From: Clostridia bacterium
GTDB lineage: Bacteria; Bacillota; Clostridia; Oscillospirales; Acutalibacteraceae
DNA: 64,000 nt
Direction of reading: 5' to 3'
NCBI GenBank assembly: GCA_017410605.1
Contig: JAFQQN010000003.1
Location: 1-64,000, forward strand
The translations under genes and the position numbers were made by a program. Below, in pieces: positions 44,832-55,144 of this stretch (its first letter is position 1; the number at the start of each line of letters is the position of its first letter). The notes beneath the pieces were generated by a model, which saw only the letters and a program-made list of their open reading frames with translations, was not told where the DNA came from and searched no databases.

Positions 44832-46211
44832 ATGAAAAAAATGTGGGCAGGCAGAACTGACGGCGTTACCGATAAAATTGCCGACGATTTTAACTCTTCC
44901 ATTCATTTTGACTGTAAAATGTTCCGACAAGATATTAGGGGAAGTATGGCTCACGCGGCTATGCTGGGAGCACAGAATATTATAACTAAAAATGAGGCTG
45001 ATACCCTTATTGACGGTTTAGATACTATTCTAAGCGACCTTGAAAATGGTAGTTTGCAGTTTGATATGGAATGTGAAGATATTCATATGTTTGTTGAGCA
45101 AGAGCTAACAAAACGCCTTGGGGCAGTTGGTAAAAAGCTTCACACTGCCCGTAGCCGTAACGACCAGGTAGCATTAGACCTTAGAATGTATTTAAGGGAC
45201 GAGGCAGAGGAAATAATAGACCTGGTTCGCGATTTAATCTATGCCATAACCGAACAGGCAGAAAAAAATAAAGCTACCGTTTTACCCGGTTATACCCATC
45301 TTCAAAGGGCGCAGCCCATTACCTTCGGGCACCACCTTATGGCTTATGCTATGATGCTTTTAAGGGATACTGCACGGCTTACCGATGCTAAGAAAAGAAT
45401 GAACATTTCTCCTTTAGGAAGTTGCGCCTTGGCCGGAACCACCTATAATATAGACCGTAGGTTTGAGGCTAAAGAGCTTGGCTTTGACGGTGTTACTGCC
45501 AACAGTATTGACGGCGTATCTGATAGAGATTTTTGTCTAGAGCTGCTTAGCGCACTTTCAATTTTAATGATGCACCTTTCCCGCCTTTCTGAGGAGATTA
45601 TTTTATGGTCAAGCTGGGAGTTTCACTTTGTTGAACTTTCTAATGCTTATACCACAGGCTCTTCAATAATGCCACAGAAGAAAAATTCAGATATGGCCGA
45701 GCTTGTTAGGGGAAAAACAGGTAGGGTATACGGCGACTTAATGGCTCTGCTTACCACACTTAAAGGTCTTCCACTTGCTTATAATAAAGATATGCAAGAG
45801 GATAAGGAAAGCATTTTCGATGCTGTTGATACGGTAAAAATGTGCCTTAAGGTTTTTGCCCCTATGGTAGCCACAATGACCGTTTGCAGTGAAAATATGA
45901 AAAAGGCGGCACAAACAGGCTTTATAAATGCAACCGACCTTGCCGATTACCTTGTTAAAAAGGGAATGCCCTTTAGAAGCGCTTATAAGGTTTCGGGTCA
46001 GATAGTAGCATACTGTATAGATAACAATAAGGTTTTAGAAACTCTTACCTTAGAGGAATATAAAGGCTTTGACCCCTCTTTTGAAGATGACGTTTTTGAG
46101 GCTATTGACCTTATAAACTGTGTTGAGAAGCGAACAAGCGAGGGCGGAACAGCTATTTCCTCGGTTGAAAAACAGATAGAATATGTAAAGGGTATTTTAA
46201 GTAATGACTAA
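44832..46211 (+). CDS. argH: Argininosuccinate lyase
   Basis: Splits argininosuccinate into arginine and fumarate. The 459 residues include HTARSRNDQVALD, the general-acid region TQGYTHLQ-equivalent PGYTHLQRAQP, and the signature GSSIMPQKKNSD with the catalytic serine. It overlaps argC by eight bases. Confidence 0.97.
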   Translation: MKKMWAGRTDGVTDKIADDFNSSIHFDCKMFRQDIRGSMAHAAMLGAQNIITKNEADTLIDGLDTILSDLENGSLQFDMECEDIHMFVEQELTKRLGAVGKKLHTARSRNDQVALDLRMYLRDEAEEIIDLVRDLIYAITEQAEKNKATVLPGYTHLQRAQPITFGHHLMAYAMMLLRDTARLTDAKKRMNISPLGSCALAGTTYNIDRRFEAKELGFDGVTANSIDGVSDRDFCLELLSALSILMMHLSRLSEEIILWSSWEFHFVELSNAYTTGSSIMPQKKNSDMAELVRGKTGRVYGDLMALLTTLKGLPLAYNKDMQEDKESIFDAVDTVKMCLKVFAPMVATMTVCSENMKKAAQTGFINATDLADYLVKKGMPFRSAYKVSGQIVAYCIDNNKVLETLTLEEYKGFDPSFEDDVFEAIDLINCVEKRTSEGGTAISSVEKQIEYVKGILSND

Positions 46212-47127
46212 GGTTTTTATTGACGGAAGTGCCGGAACTACCGGGCTTCGTATTTTTGACAGAATTAAGAATTTTGAAGATATAAACTTAATAACACTTC
46301 CCGAAGAGCTTCGCAAAAATGACAGCGCAAGGGCTGAGGCAATTAACAGCGCAGACGTTGTTTTTCTTTGTCTTCCCGACGATGCCGCAAGACAGGCGGT
46401 TTCCTTTGTTACGAATAAAAACACCGCCGTTATTGATACTTCAACCGCCCATCGCACCTGTGAAGGTTGGGTTTACGGTTTTCCCGAGCTTAGTGGAAAA
46501 AGGGAGCAGATAAAAAATTCAAAGTTTATTGCAAACCCGGGTTGTCACGCCAGTGGCTTTATAGCCTTGGTGTCACCCCTAATAGAGGCGGGTGTTTTAA
46601 GCCCGGATGAAGCGATTTCTTGCTTTTCTCTCACGGGTTATTCGGGCGGCGGCAAGAAGATGATTGCCGAATATGAAGAGGGCAAAACTCCTTTGCTTTC
46701 CGCACCAAGACAGTACGGTCTTACCCAACAGCATAAGCATTTAAAAGAAATGCAAATTATAAGCAACATAAACTGCCCACCTGTTTTTTGTCCTATTGTG
46801 GGCGATTTCTATAGCGGTATGGAGGTTACAGTACCTCTTCATATGAAAAATATTAAGGCAACCGTTAGTGATATTAAAAATATTTATAAGGAATATTATA
46901 CCGGAAAACTAGTTCATTTTGAGGAAAACAATGACGAGAACGGCTTCCTTTCGGCCGCCGCACTTTCAGGAAGAGATGATATGGAAATTTCTCTTTCGGG
47001 TAATGAGGAAAGGGTTATTCTGGTTGCAAGATATGATAATTTAGGTAAGGGCGCTTCGGGTGCCGCTATTCAGAATATGAATATTTTGCTTGGATCAGAT
47101 GAAGGAAAAGGCCTGATTTTTAGCTAA
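46204..47127 (+). CDS. argC: N-acetyl-gamma-glutamyl-phosphate reductase, short (type 2) form
   Basis: NADPH-dependent reduction of acetylglutamyl phosphate. The 307-residue length and start KVFIDGSAGTTGLRI identify the shorter ArgC class 2, not the 340-residue class. The catalytic cysteine is in NPGCHASG (near residue 114). Its start lies inside the end of argH. Confidence 0.95.
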   Translation: MTKVFIDGSAGTTGLRIFDRIKNFEDINLITLPEELRKNDSARAEAINSADVVFLCLPDDAARQAVSFVTNKNTAVIDTSTAHRTCEGWVYGFPELSGKREQIKNSKFIANPGCHASGFIALVSPLIEAGVLSPDEAISCFSLTGYSGGGKKMIAEYEEGKTPLLSAPRQYGLTQQHKHLKEMQIISNINCPPVFCPIVGDFYSGMEVTVPLHMKNIKATVSDIKNIYKEYYTGKLVHFEENNDENGFLSAAALSGRDDMEISLSGNEERVILVARYDNLGKGASGAAIQNMNILLGSDEGKGLIFS

Positions 47128-47173
47128 AAAAATGTTTATATAAATAGTTTCAGGTTTCTAGGAGGAAACAAAT

Positions 47174-48388
47174 ATGAAGGTTATTACCGGCGGTGTTTGT
47201 GCCGCAAAAGGTTTTAAAGCATACGGTGTTCATTGCGGTATTAGAAAAAACCGCACAAAGAGAGATTTGGCTTTAATAGTAAGCGATAAAAGGGCTACTG
47301 CGGCGGCGGTTTATACCACCAACCTTGTAAAAGGCGCACCTCTTACCGTTACAAAGGAACATATTTCTGACGGCTATGCTCAGGCCGTTATTTGCAACAG
47401 CGGAAATGCCAATACCTGTAATGCAAACGGCATAGAAATTGCCTGTCAAATGAGTGAGCTTGTTTCGAAAACCACAGGGGTTAAGGCAGAGGATGTTGTT
47501 GTTGCCTCTACGGGAGTTATTGGACAGCCCTTGGATATTACACCTATTGAAAGCGGTTTGCCACAGCTTGTAAACGGTCTTTCCTATGAGGGAAGCGGCG
47601 AGGCGGCCGAAGCTATTATGACCACCGATACTATAAAAAAAGAGGTTGCAGTTGAGTTTCAGATAGGCGGTAAGGTTTGTAAAATCGGCGGTATTGCCAA
47701 GGGTAGCGGAATGATACACCCCAATATGGCAACAATGCTTGTTTTTATAACCACCGATACAGCCATTTCTTCCAAAATGCTTCAAAAGGCCCTTTCGGGG
47801 GATATTCAAAACACCTTTAATATGCTTAGTATTGACGGTGATACATCAACTAACGATATGGTTACTGTTTTAGCAAACGGTTTGGCAGAAAATGAAGAGA
47901 TTTGTGACGAGGGCGAGGACTTTAATACCTTTATGAAAGCTCTTAATACCGTTACAGTTACTCTTTGCCGAATGATTGCAGGTGACGGTGAGGGTGCCAC
48001 AAAGCTTTTAGAATGTAAGGTGAGCGGCGCCGAAGATTTAAACACCGCAAAAACTGTAGCCAAAAGTGTTGTTTGTTCAAGCCTTTTAAAGGCTGCAATG
48101 TTTGGGGCAGACGCCAACTGGGGCAGAGTGCTTTGTGCTATAGGCTATAGCGGTGCTGATGTTGACGTTAATAAAATAGATGTTTCCTTTGTTTCAAATA
48201 AGGGCGAAATTCTTGTTTGTAAAGATGGCGCCGGTGTAGAATTTTCTGAGGAAAAGGCAAAAGAAATTTTGCTTGAAAAGGAAATTGAAATTAAGGTTTC
48301 TTTGGGCGAGGGTGAATACTGCTCTACAGCATGGGGCTGTGACCTCACCTACGATTATGTTAAAATAAACGGTGATTACCGCACCTAA
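47174..48388 (+). CDS. argJ: Glutamate N-acetyltransferase/acetylornithine transferase
   Basis: Recycles the acetyl group from acetylornithine to glutamate. The 404-residue precursor cleaves itself before the threonine in KGSGMIHPNMATML (near 180), the new N terminus being the nucleophile. Other motifs are the GNANTCN segment and ANWGRVLCAIGYSG. Its presence explains why no separate argA or argE is here. AGGAGG is nine bases before the ATG. Confidence 0.97.
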   Translation: MKVITGGVCAAKGFKAYGVHCGIRKNRTKRDLALIVSDKRATAAAVYTTNLVKGAPLTVTKEHISDGYAQAVICNSGNANTCNANGIEIACQMSELVSKTTGVKAEDVVVASTGVIGQPLDITPIESGLPQLVNGLSYEGSGEAAEAIMTTDTIKKEVAVEFQIGGKVCKIGGIAKGSGMIHPNMATMLVFITTDTAISSKMLQKALSGDIQNTFNMLSIDGDTSTNDMVTVLANGLAENEEICDEGEDFNTFMKALNTVTVTLCRMIAGDGEGATKLLECKVSGAEDLNTAKTVAKSVVCSSLLKAAMFGADANWGRVLCAIGYSGADVDVNKIDVSFVSNKGEILVCKDGAGVEFSEEKAKEILLEKEIEIKVSLGEGEYCSTAWGCDLTYDYVKINGDYRT

Positions 48389-48403
48389 AAATTGGAGGCA
48401 GTT

Positions 48404-49267
48404 ATGCATAACCATTTTTCTAATGCAGAAAGGGCAGAGGTTTTAACCCAGGCCTTGCCTTATATCAAAAGATATAACGGCGAGATTGTTGTTATAAAAT
48501 ACGGCGGAAACGCTATGATAAATGAACAACTTAAACAACAGGTTATGGAGGATATTGTTCTTTTGTGGCTTATTGGTGTTAAGGTTGTTTTAGTTCACGG
48601 CGGCGGCCCCGAAATTAACGACCTTATGGACAGGCTTGGCAAAAAGCCTCAGTTTGTAGACGGTCTTCGTGTTACCGATAAAGAAACTGTAGATATTGTT
48701 CAAATGGTTTTGGCCGGCAAGGTTAATAAAACCCTTGTAAACCTTTTGGAGAAAAAGGGCGGCAAGGCTATGGGTATTTCTGGTATGGACGGCAGACTTA
48801 TAGAGGCCAAAATGAAAAACGAGAAGCTTGGTTTTGTTGGTGCTGTTACCAATGTTAATATTGAGCCTATTACCGACCTGTTAGAAAAGGGATATATTCC
48901 CGTTGTTTCTACCATTGGTTGCGATGCTGACGGTAATGCATATAACATTAACGGCGACACTGCCGCCGCTTATATTGCAGGTGCTTTGGGCGCTGAAAGG
49001 CTTATTATGATGACCGATATTGACGGTATTTTAAGGGATAAAAATGACCCTACCACCCTTATTCCCGAGGTTACTATTGCCGATATAGAAAAGCTTTGTG
49101 ATGAGGGTGTTATTTCGGGCGGAATGATTCCCAAGGTGGACTGCTGTGTAGAGGCAATTCACAAGGGCGTTAAAAATGTTATTATAATGGACGGCCGTGT
49201 GCCCCATTCAATTCTTATGGAAATTCTTACCGACGAGGGTGCCGGTACAATGGTTAGAGGCGAATAA
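48404..49267 (+). CDS. argB: Acetylglutamate kinase
   Basis: Phosphorylates N-acetylglutamate, often the arginine-feedback step. 287 residues: KYGGNAM near 31-37, VHGGGPEIN, GLRVTD, NINGDTAAA and MTDIDGILRD. The N-terminal extension helix (about 1-20) is of the type found in arginine-sensitive hexameric kinases, which suggests feedback inhibition. ATG 48404 follows GGAGG by five bases. Confidence 0.97.
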   Translation: MHNHFSNAERAEVLTQALPYIKRYNGEIVVIKYGGNAMINEQLKQQVMEDIVLLWLIGVKVVLVHGGGPEINDLMDRLGKKPQFVDGLRVTDKETVDIVQMVLAGKVNKTLVNLLEKKGGKAMGISGMDGRLIEAKMKNEKLGFVGAVTNVNIEPITDLLEKGYIPVVSTIGCDADGNAYNINGDTAAAYIAGALGAERLIMMTDIDGILRDKNDPTTLIPEVTIADIEKLCDEGVISGGMIPKVDCCVEAIHKGVKNVIIMDGRVPHSILMEILTDEGAGTMVRGE

Positions 49268-49268
49268 A

Positions 49269-50435
49269 ATGCAGGGCAATATTATAAGTACAGATAAAGA
49301 ATATGTTGCAAATACATATAACAGATTTCCTCTTGAAATAGTAAGGGGAGAGGGCTCTTACCTTTTCGACAGTGAGGGTAAAAAATATATTGATATGGGT
49401 TCGGGCATAGGCGTTACCGCTTTCGGCTTTGACGATGAAGAGTGGAAAACGGCTATAATAGACCAAATAAACAAGGTTCAGCACACATCTAACCTTTATT
49501 ATACCGAGCCTTGCGCTAATCTCGCAAAGCTTCTTTGTGAGAAAACAGGCCTTAAAAAGGTGTTCTTTTCAAACTCTGGTGCCGAGGCTAATGAGTGCGC
49601 TATTAAGGTTGCAAGAAAGTGGGCGTGTGACACAAAGGGTGAAGAATATAATACCATTATTACCCTTGAAAACAGCTTTCACGGAAGAACGGTTACAACA
49701 CTTGCCGCCACAGGGCAAGAGCATTACCATCAGCTTTTTAAACCTTTGACAGACGGTTTTGTTCATACCCCTGCAAACAATCTTGAAGCCCTTGAAGAAG
49801 TGGTAGGCAAAAACAAGGTTGCCGCCGTTATGATCGAGTGTGTTCAGGGCGAGGGAGGGGTTATACCTCTTGAAAAAAACTTTGTAGCAGGTCTTGAAAA
49901 GCTTTCGAAAGAACACAATTTTCTAATAATTGTAGACGAGGTTCAAACCGGAAACGGGCGAACAGGTAAGCTTTACGGTTATATGAATTTCGGCATTACC
50001 CCTGATATTGTTTCAACTGCTAAGGGCCTTGGCGGAGGACTTCCTATAGGTGCCGCAATTTTAGGCGAAAGGGTAGAAAATGTTTTAGGGTTTGGTGACC
50101 ACGGCTCAACCTACGGCGGAAACCCTGTTTGTGCCGCCGCCGCGTTGACAGTAATAAACAGACTGAGCGACGAGTTTTTAAATGAGGTTGCCGAAAAAAG
50201 CAAGTACGTATTCTCACAGTTCGAAAATGCCGTAGGCGTCCAGTCGGTTAGCGGAATGGGTCTTATGATAGGCATAAAAACAGTAAAACCTGCTGCCGAG
50301 GTTGTTAAAATGGCAATGGAAAAGGGTGTTTTGTGTCTAACCGCTAAAGATAAGGTTAGGCTTTTACCGGCACTTAATATACCGTTTTCTGATTTGAAAG
50401 CCGCAGTGGAAGTAATTAAAGCTTGTTGTAAATAA
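49269..50435 (+). CDS. argD: Acetylornithine aminotransferase
   Basis: Class III PLP aminotransferase of 388 residues. It shows NSGAEANECAIK, FHGRT, DEVQTGNGRTG and the Schiff-base lysine in STAKGLGGGLPIGA. The ATG stands one base after the argB stop, so the two are coupled. Confidence 0.96.
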   Translation: MQGNIISTDKEYVANTYNRFPLEIVRGEGSYLFDSEGKKYIDMGSGIGVTAFGFDDEEWKTAIIDQINKVQHTSNLYYTEPCANLAKLLCEKTGLKKVFFSNSGAEANECAIKVARKWACDTKGEEYNTIITLENSFHGRTVTTLAATGQEHYHQLFKPLTDGFVHTPANNLEALEEVVGKNKVAAVMIECVQGEGGVIPLEKNFVAGLEKLSKEHNFLIIVDEVQTGNGRTGKLYGYMNFGITPDIVSTAKGLGGGLPIGAAILGERVENVLGFGDHGSTYGGNPVCAAAALTVINRLSDEFLNEVAEKSKYVFSQFENAVGVQSVSGMGLMIGIKTVKPAAEVVKMAMEKGVLCLTAKDKVRLLPALNIPFSDLKAAVEVIKACCK

Positions 50436-50450
50436 AAGGGAGATATATTT

Positions 50451-51446
50451 ATGAACTTAAAAGGAAAGAGCTTTTTAAAGCTTTTAGATTTTACACCCGA
50501 AGAAATAAACGGTTTGCTAGACCTTTCTGCAAAGCTTAAGGCCGAAAAAAAGGCAGGTATACCCCACCGCCTTTGCCAGGGTAAAAATATTGCATTAGTT
50601 TTTGAAAAAACAAGCACCAGAACCCGTTGCGCTTTTGAGGTTGCCGCCGCAGATTTAGGTATGCACCCAGTGTACTTAGACCCCACAGGCTCACAGATTG
50701 GTAAAAAAGAAAGCATTGCCGATACTGCCCGTGTGCTCGGCCGTATGTTTGATGCTATTGAATACCGTGGCTTTGGGCAAGAGGTGGTTGAAGAGCTATC
50801 TGCATTTGCCGGTGTTCCGGTTTATAACGGACTTACTAACGAGTTTCATCCTACCCAAATTTTGGCCGACTTTTTAACAATAAAAGAGCATTTTGGCTCT
50901 TTAAAGGGCGTTAAACTTGTTTATATGGGTGATGCCAGATATAATATGGGAAATTCTCTAATGGTTGGCTGTGCAAAAATGGGTATGCATTTTGTGGCTT
51001 GCGCACCTGAGAAATATTTCCCCGAAAAGAATTTGGTTGATACCTGTTTAGAAATAGCCAAGGAAACAGGTGCGAAGCTAGAGTTTATTAGCGACCCTGC
51101 CACCGCTGTTGAGGGGGCAAGTGTTATTTATACCGATGTTTGGGTTTCTATGGGTGAGCCTACCGAGGTTTGGGAGGAAAGAATAAAAGAGCTATCCCCC
51201 TACCGTGTTGATAGAGCTTTAATGGAAAAAGCCGGTAAACAGTGCCGTTTTATGCACTGTCTCCCCGCCTTCCACGACCTTAAAACCACCACCGGTAAGG
51301 AAATTTATGAAAAGTTCGGCCTTACCTCAATGGAGGTTACCGATGAGGTGTTTGAAAGTGAGCAGTCAATAGTTTTCGACGAGGCCGAAAACAGAATGCA
51401 CACCATTAAGGCAGTAATGGCCGCAACCTTAGGTGAAAACCAGTAA
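50451..51446 (+). CDS. argF: Ornithine carbamoyltransferase
   Basis: Makes citrulline from ornithine and carbamoyl phosphate. The 331 residues have the carbamoyl-phosphate loop STRTR (55-59), [11 protein letters not shown], and the ornithine-binding DVWVSMGE and HCLPAFHD. It is the last gene of the arginine operon. No carAB is nearby. Confidence 0.97.
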   Translation: MNLKGKSFLKLLDFTPEEINGLLDLSAKLKAEKKAGIPHRLCQGKNIALVFEKTSTRTRCAFEVAAADLGMHPVYLDPTGSQIGKKESIADTARVLGRMFDAIEYRGFGQEVVEELSAFAGVPVYNGLTNEFHPTQILADFLTIKEHFGSLKGVKLVYMGDARYNMGNSLMVGCAKMGMHFVACAPEKYFPEKNLVDTCLEIAKETGAKLEFISDPATAVEGASVIYTDVWVSMGEPTEVWEERIKELSPYRVDRALMEKAGKQCRFMHCLPAFHDLKTTTGKEIYEKFGLTSMEVTDEVFESEQSIVFDEAENRMHTIKAVMAATLGENQ

Positions 51447-51458
51447 TATATTGCAGAC

Positions 51459-51488
51459 AGCGCCCTTAGAAAATTTTCTAAGGGCGCT
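51459..51488 (+). terminator. 30-base perfect palindrome after argF
   Basis: AGCGCCCTTAGAAAA / TTTTCTAAGGGCGCT pairs over 15 bp with a minimal loop; it closes the arginine operon. No long T run follows, so the T of the stem may serve. Confidence 0.8.
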
Positions 51489-51557
51489 AAATTTCACTTG
51501 AATTAATTTTTAGGTGTTGTATAATAAATAGGTAATCTATTTGAAAGGAAGCTTTGA

Positions 51558-52970
51558 ATGGGTGTTTTAAGAGGTGTAAAACCCGAAAGAGTTTTTTATT
51601 TTTTTGAAGAAATGTGTGCTATTCCCCACGGTTCGGGAAACACAAAGGCAATAAGCGATTATTGTGTTAAATTTGCTAAGGAACAGGGGCTTTGGTATAA
51701 CCAAGATAATCTTAACAATATTATAATTAAAAAATCGGCATCAAAAGGTTATGAAGACCACCCTGCAGTTATAATTCAAGGCCATTTAGATATGGTTTGT
51801 GAAAAGGAACCCGGTCTTGATTTTGATTTTGAAAAAGACGGCTTAAAGCTTAAATTAGAGGGGGATATTCTTTCGGCATCGGGCACTACCCTTGGCGGTG
51901 ACGACGGTATTGCAATTGCCTTTGCCCTTGCAGTTTTAGAGGATAAAACCCTTTTTCACCCTAAAATAGAGGCCCTTTTTACGGTAGATGAAGAAACGGG
52001 TATGTTTGGCGCAGAGGGGTTTGACCAAACTCTTCTTGAGGGTAAAAGTCTTATTAATATTGACTCAGGTGATGAGGGTGTTTTTACCGTTGGTTGCGCC
52101 GGTGGTGCCAGAGCAGATATTTCTTTAAAGCTTGAAAAATGCAAGATAACCTCGCCGGTATATGAGGTTAAAATAGGCGGTCTTAGAGGCGGTCATTCAG
52201 GTGTAGAGATTGATAAGGGTCGCCTTAATGCAAACAAGCATATGGGTGAGCTTTTAAGCAAAATACCCGGTGAGCTTAATTTAATTTCACTTTCAGGCGG
52301 CGAAAAGGATAATGTTATTCCAAGCAGTTGTAAAGCTCTTGTGGCCACTAGTGCAAATCTTACAGAGATTGCCGAAAGCTTTAAAACAAAGGCAGTTATA
52401 AGTACCGACCCCGACCTTTGGGTTGAGGTAACACCTACCACCGCAACAGCAGGCTATAGCTATGAAACATCTAAGAAAGCTATAGAACTTATAACCTCTC
52501 TTCCTAACGGAATTATTGCAATGAGTGAAGAAATTGAAGGTCTTGTGCAAACCTCTTTAAATCTTGGTGTTATGGAAGTTAATAATGATGTGCTAAACCT
52601 TTCATTTGCCGTTAGAAGCAGTGTTAATGCCGAAAAATTAGAGCTTTTAGAAAGGCTTCATAACATTGCAAATGAATTTGGTGCAAAATATAATTCTCAT
52701 TCACATTACCCCGCTTGGGAATATAAAAAAGATTCTCCCCTTAGAGAAAAAATGATAAAGGCTTTTAAAAAGTGTTACGGCAAAGAGCCTGTAATAGAGG
52801 CCATTCATGCAGGTCTGGAGTGTGGGCTTTTCTGCGATAAAATTCCCGGACTTGACGCAGTTTCTTTTGGCCCCAACCTTTTTGAAATTCACACCTGCCG
52901 AGAGCATCTATCTGTTTCTTCGGTAGAAAGAAGTTATGACCTTTTGGTGGAAGTTTTAAAATCGCTTTAA
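51558..52970 (+). CDS. pepD: Aminoacyl-histidine dipeptidase (PepD, M20 family)
   Basis: A 470-residue cytosolic metallopeptidase for dipeptides such as carnosine-like Xaa-His. The zinc ligands and catalytic residues appear in GHLDMVCE, GGDDGIAIA, TVDEETGMFGA and HAGLECGLF. The central lid domain is present (GGLRGGHSGVEI). GAAAGGAAG precedes the ATG. Confidence 0.94.
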   Translation: MGVLRGVKPERVFYFFEEMCAIPHGSGNTKAISDYCVKFAKEQGLWYNQDNLNNIIIKKSASKGYEDHPAVIIQGHLDMVCEKEPGLDFDFEKDGLKLKLEGDILSASGTTLGGDDGIAIAFALAVLEDKTLFHPKIEALFTVDEETGMFGAEGFDQTLLEGKSLINIDSGDEGVFTVGCAGGARADISLKLEKCKITSPVYEVKIGGLRGGHSGVEIDKGRLNANKHMGELLSKIPGELNLISLSGGEKDNVIPSSCKALVATSANLTEIAESFKTKAVISTDPDLWVEVTPTTATAGYSYETSKKAIELITSLPNGIIAMSEEIEGLVQTSLNLGVMEVNNDVLNLSFAVRSSVNAEKLELLERLHNIANEFGAKYNSHSHYPAWEYKKDSPLREKMIKAFKKCYGKEPVIEAIHAGLECGLFCDKIPGLDAVSFGPNLFEIHTCREHLSVSSVERSYDLLVEVLKSL

Positions 52971-52987
52971 GTTGAAAGGATAATATT

Positions 52988-54058
52988 ATGATAAACAAAC
53001 GCGTTGAAACCATTCAAAATAATTTAGAAAAAGACTCTGCTTTGCTTATAACAAGCGGCCCTAACCGTTTTTACTTTACAGGCTTTGAGTCAAGTGCCGG
53101 TAATGTGCTTATTACAAAAAATGAAGCCTATTTTCTTATAGATTTCAGGTATATTGAAAAGGCAAAAAGCGTTGTAAAGCATATGGAGGTAAAGCTTTCT
53201 ACTAAGCCCTTAGACGAGGTAAAGCTCCTTTTAGAGAAAAACGGAGTTAAAAACCTTTTTGTTGAAACCTACTCTATGAGTGTTGAAAGCTTTGGCAAAT
53301 TTGAAAAGGGCCTTTCAGGGGTTAAGGTTTTAACCGACAGTAAAATGGATAAGCTTATTGAAGAAATGAGGGCTATTAAAACATTAGATGAGCTTGAGGC
53401 TATAAAAAAGGCGCAAAAGCTTACCGATGACACTTTTAGCTATATTCTAGAGCGCATTGAACCCGGCAGAAGCGAGATAGACGTTATGCTTGATATGGAG
53501 TTTTATATGCGAAAGCTTGGAAGCGAGGGTGTTTCTTTCGATTTTATTGTAGTTTCGGGCAAAAACTCTTCTCTTCCTCACGGTGTGCCCTCAAATAAGA
53601 AAATTGAAAAGGGCGATTTTGTTACAATGGACTTTGGTGCCGTTATAGACGGCTACCGTTCAGATATGACCCGTACCGTTGCCGTAGGTTCGGTAAGCGA
53701 TAAACAAAGACATGTTTATGATACCGTATTAAAGGCTCAGCTTGAGGCCTTTAAGGCAATTAAACCGGGTGTTGTTTGTAAAGAGGTTGACAAGGTTGCA
53801 AGAGATATTATCTACTCAGCAGGATATGAGGGCTGCTTCGGTCACGGTTTGGGGCATAGCGTAGGTATTGAAATTCATGAAACACCCTGCTTTAATACAG
53901 TGTGTGAAACTATAGCCAAGCCGGGAATGATTATTACCGTAGAGCCGGGAATTTATATTGAGAACCGGTTTGGTGTAAGAATTGAAGATATGGCCTATAT
54001 TACCGAGAATGGGGCAGAAAGCCTTACCTTTAGTGAGAAAAAGTTAATAGTGCTTTAA
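52988..54058 (+). CDS. Xaa-Pro aminopeptidase (M24 family)
   Basis: 356 residues with an N-terminal creatinase-like domain and a C-terminal pita-bread domain. The metal ligands lie in MDFGAVIDGYRSDMTRT, GHGLGHSVGIEIHE, TVEPGIY and GVRIEDM. It follows pepD by 17 bases, so the two peptidases are co-expressed for peptide recycling. Confidence 0.95.
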   Translation: MINKRVETIQNNLEKDSALLITSGPNRFYFTGFESSAGNVLITKNEAYFLIDFRYIEKAKSVVKHMEVKLSTKPLDEVKLLLEKNGVKNLFVETYSMSVESFGKFEKGLSGVKVLTDSKMDKLIEEMRAIKTLDELEAIKKAQKLTDDTFSYILERIEPGRSEIDVMLDMEFYMRKLGSEGVSFDFIVVSGKNSSLPHGVPSNKKIEKGDFVTMDFGAVIDGYRSDMTRTVAVGSVSDKQRHVYDTVLKAQLEAFKAIKPGVVCKEVDKVARDIIYSAGYEGCFGHGLGHSVGIEIHETPCFNTVCETIAKPGMIITVEPGIYIENRFGVRIEDMAYITENGAESLTFSEKKLIVL

Positions 54059-54062
54059 TAAA

Positions 54063-54096
54063 CAAACCTCCCGAAGCTATCACTTCAGGAGGTTTG
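54063..54096. terminator. Bidirectional terminator
   Basis: CAAACCTCC / GGAGGTTTG with an inner GAAG/CTTC; it shares the AAACCTCCC stem with 41446 and 42158. Confidence 0.8.
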
Positions 54097-54100
54097 AATT

Positions 54101-55135
54101 TTACAAAAGCTTTTCGAGCTCTTCAATATCTTTTTCGGTGGTTGCCCAACTGGTAGTAAACCTTACTGCAGTATGGTCTTGGTCGGGCTTTTCCCAAACT
54201 GTGAAGAGAACCTTTTCTTTTAGCCTTTCGAGGGTCTTGTTATCTAAAAGAATAAACTGTTGGTTGGTGGGCGAATTTTTATAAAAGGTATAGCCCTTTC
54301 TCACAAAGACCTCTTTTAAAAGATTAGCCATTTCTATAGCATGACGGCTTATGTTAAAATATAAATCGTCGGTAAAAAGGGTGTCAAACTGAATACCCAA
54401 AAGTCTTCCCTTGGCCAAAAGGGCGCCGTGCTGTTTTATAGAGGTGAAAAAGTGCTTGGGCGCGGTGTTTTCTTTAAAAACCACCGCTTCGCCACATAGG
54501 GCACCAACCTTTGTTCCGCCAATATAAAAAATATCGCAAAGTCGGGCAATATCTTTAATAGAAAGGTCGGTTTCGTCACTCATAAGACCGTAGCCTAGTC
54601 TAGCTCCGTCTAAAAACAGGGGAAGATTATATTTTTTGCAGACATTACTTATATGTTCTAGCTCTGATTTAGAATAAAGAGTGCCGTACTCGGTGGGGTG
54701 AGAAATATAAACCATACCGGGGAAAACCATATGGTCGTGACTATCATCACCAAAAAAGCTTTCAATATAGGCTGCTAGATCATCAGCTGATATTTTTCCG
54801 TCATATTGAGGTAAGCACAGCACCTTGTGTCCGCTATATTCAATAGCACCGGCTTCGTGGCCGTTAATATGACCGGTAACCGCCGAAATAACACCTTCAT
54901 AGGGCTTAAGAACAGAAGAAATAACAAGCTGATTGGTTTGGGTTCCGCCTACGGTAAAATAAACCTCTGCGTTGGGGTTACCAATAACCTTTTTGATTTT
55001 TTCTTTCGCTCTGTCACAGTAAATGTCGTTACCGTAGCCCGAAAGCTTTTCTAGGTTGGTTTTTATCAGCGCATCAAGAATTTTTTGGTGTGCACCCTCA
55101 ATATAATCACTTTCAAAGGATAACATTAAGCTCAC
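54101..55135 (-). CDS. Low-specificity L-threonine aldolase
   Basis: PLP enzyme of the beta-eliminating lyase family, splitting threonine into glycine and acetaldehyde. The 344 residues include the Schiff-base lysine in FYIGGTKVGALCGE, DGARLGYGL and TVGGTQTNQLVI. It is the last gene of a three-gene minus-strand operon, nine bases after galE. Confidence 0.92.
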   Translation of the reverse strand: MSLMLSFESDYIEGAHQKILDALIKTNLEKLSGYGNDIYCDRAKEKIKKVIGNPNAEVYFTVGGTQTNQLVISSVLKPYEGVISAVTGHINGHEAGAIEYSGHKVLCLPQYDGKISADDLAAYIESFFGDDSHDHMVFPGMVYISHPTEYGTLYSKSELEHISNVCKKYNLPLFLDGARLGYGLMSDETDLSIKDIARLCDIFYIGGTKVGALCGEAVVFKENTAPKHFFTSIKQHGALLAKGRLLGIQFDTLFTDDLYFNISRHAIEMANLLKEVFVRKGYTFYKNSPTNQQFILLDNKTLERLKEKVLFTVWEKPDQDHTAVRFTTSWATTEKDIEELEKLL

Positions 55136-55144
55136 TCCAACAAA

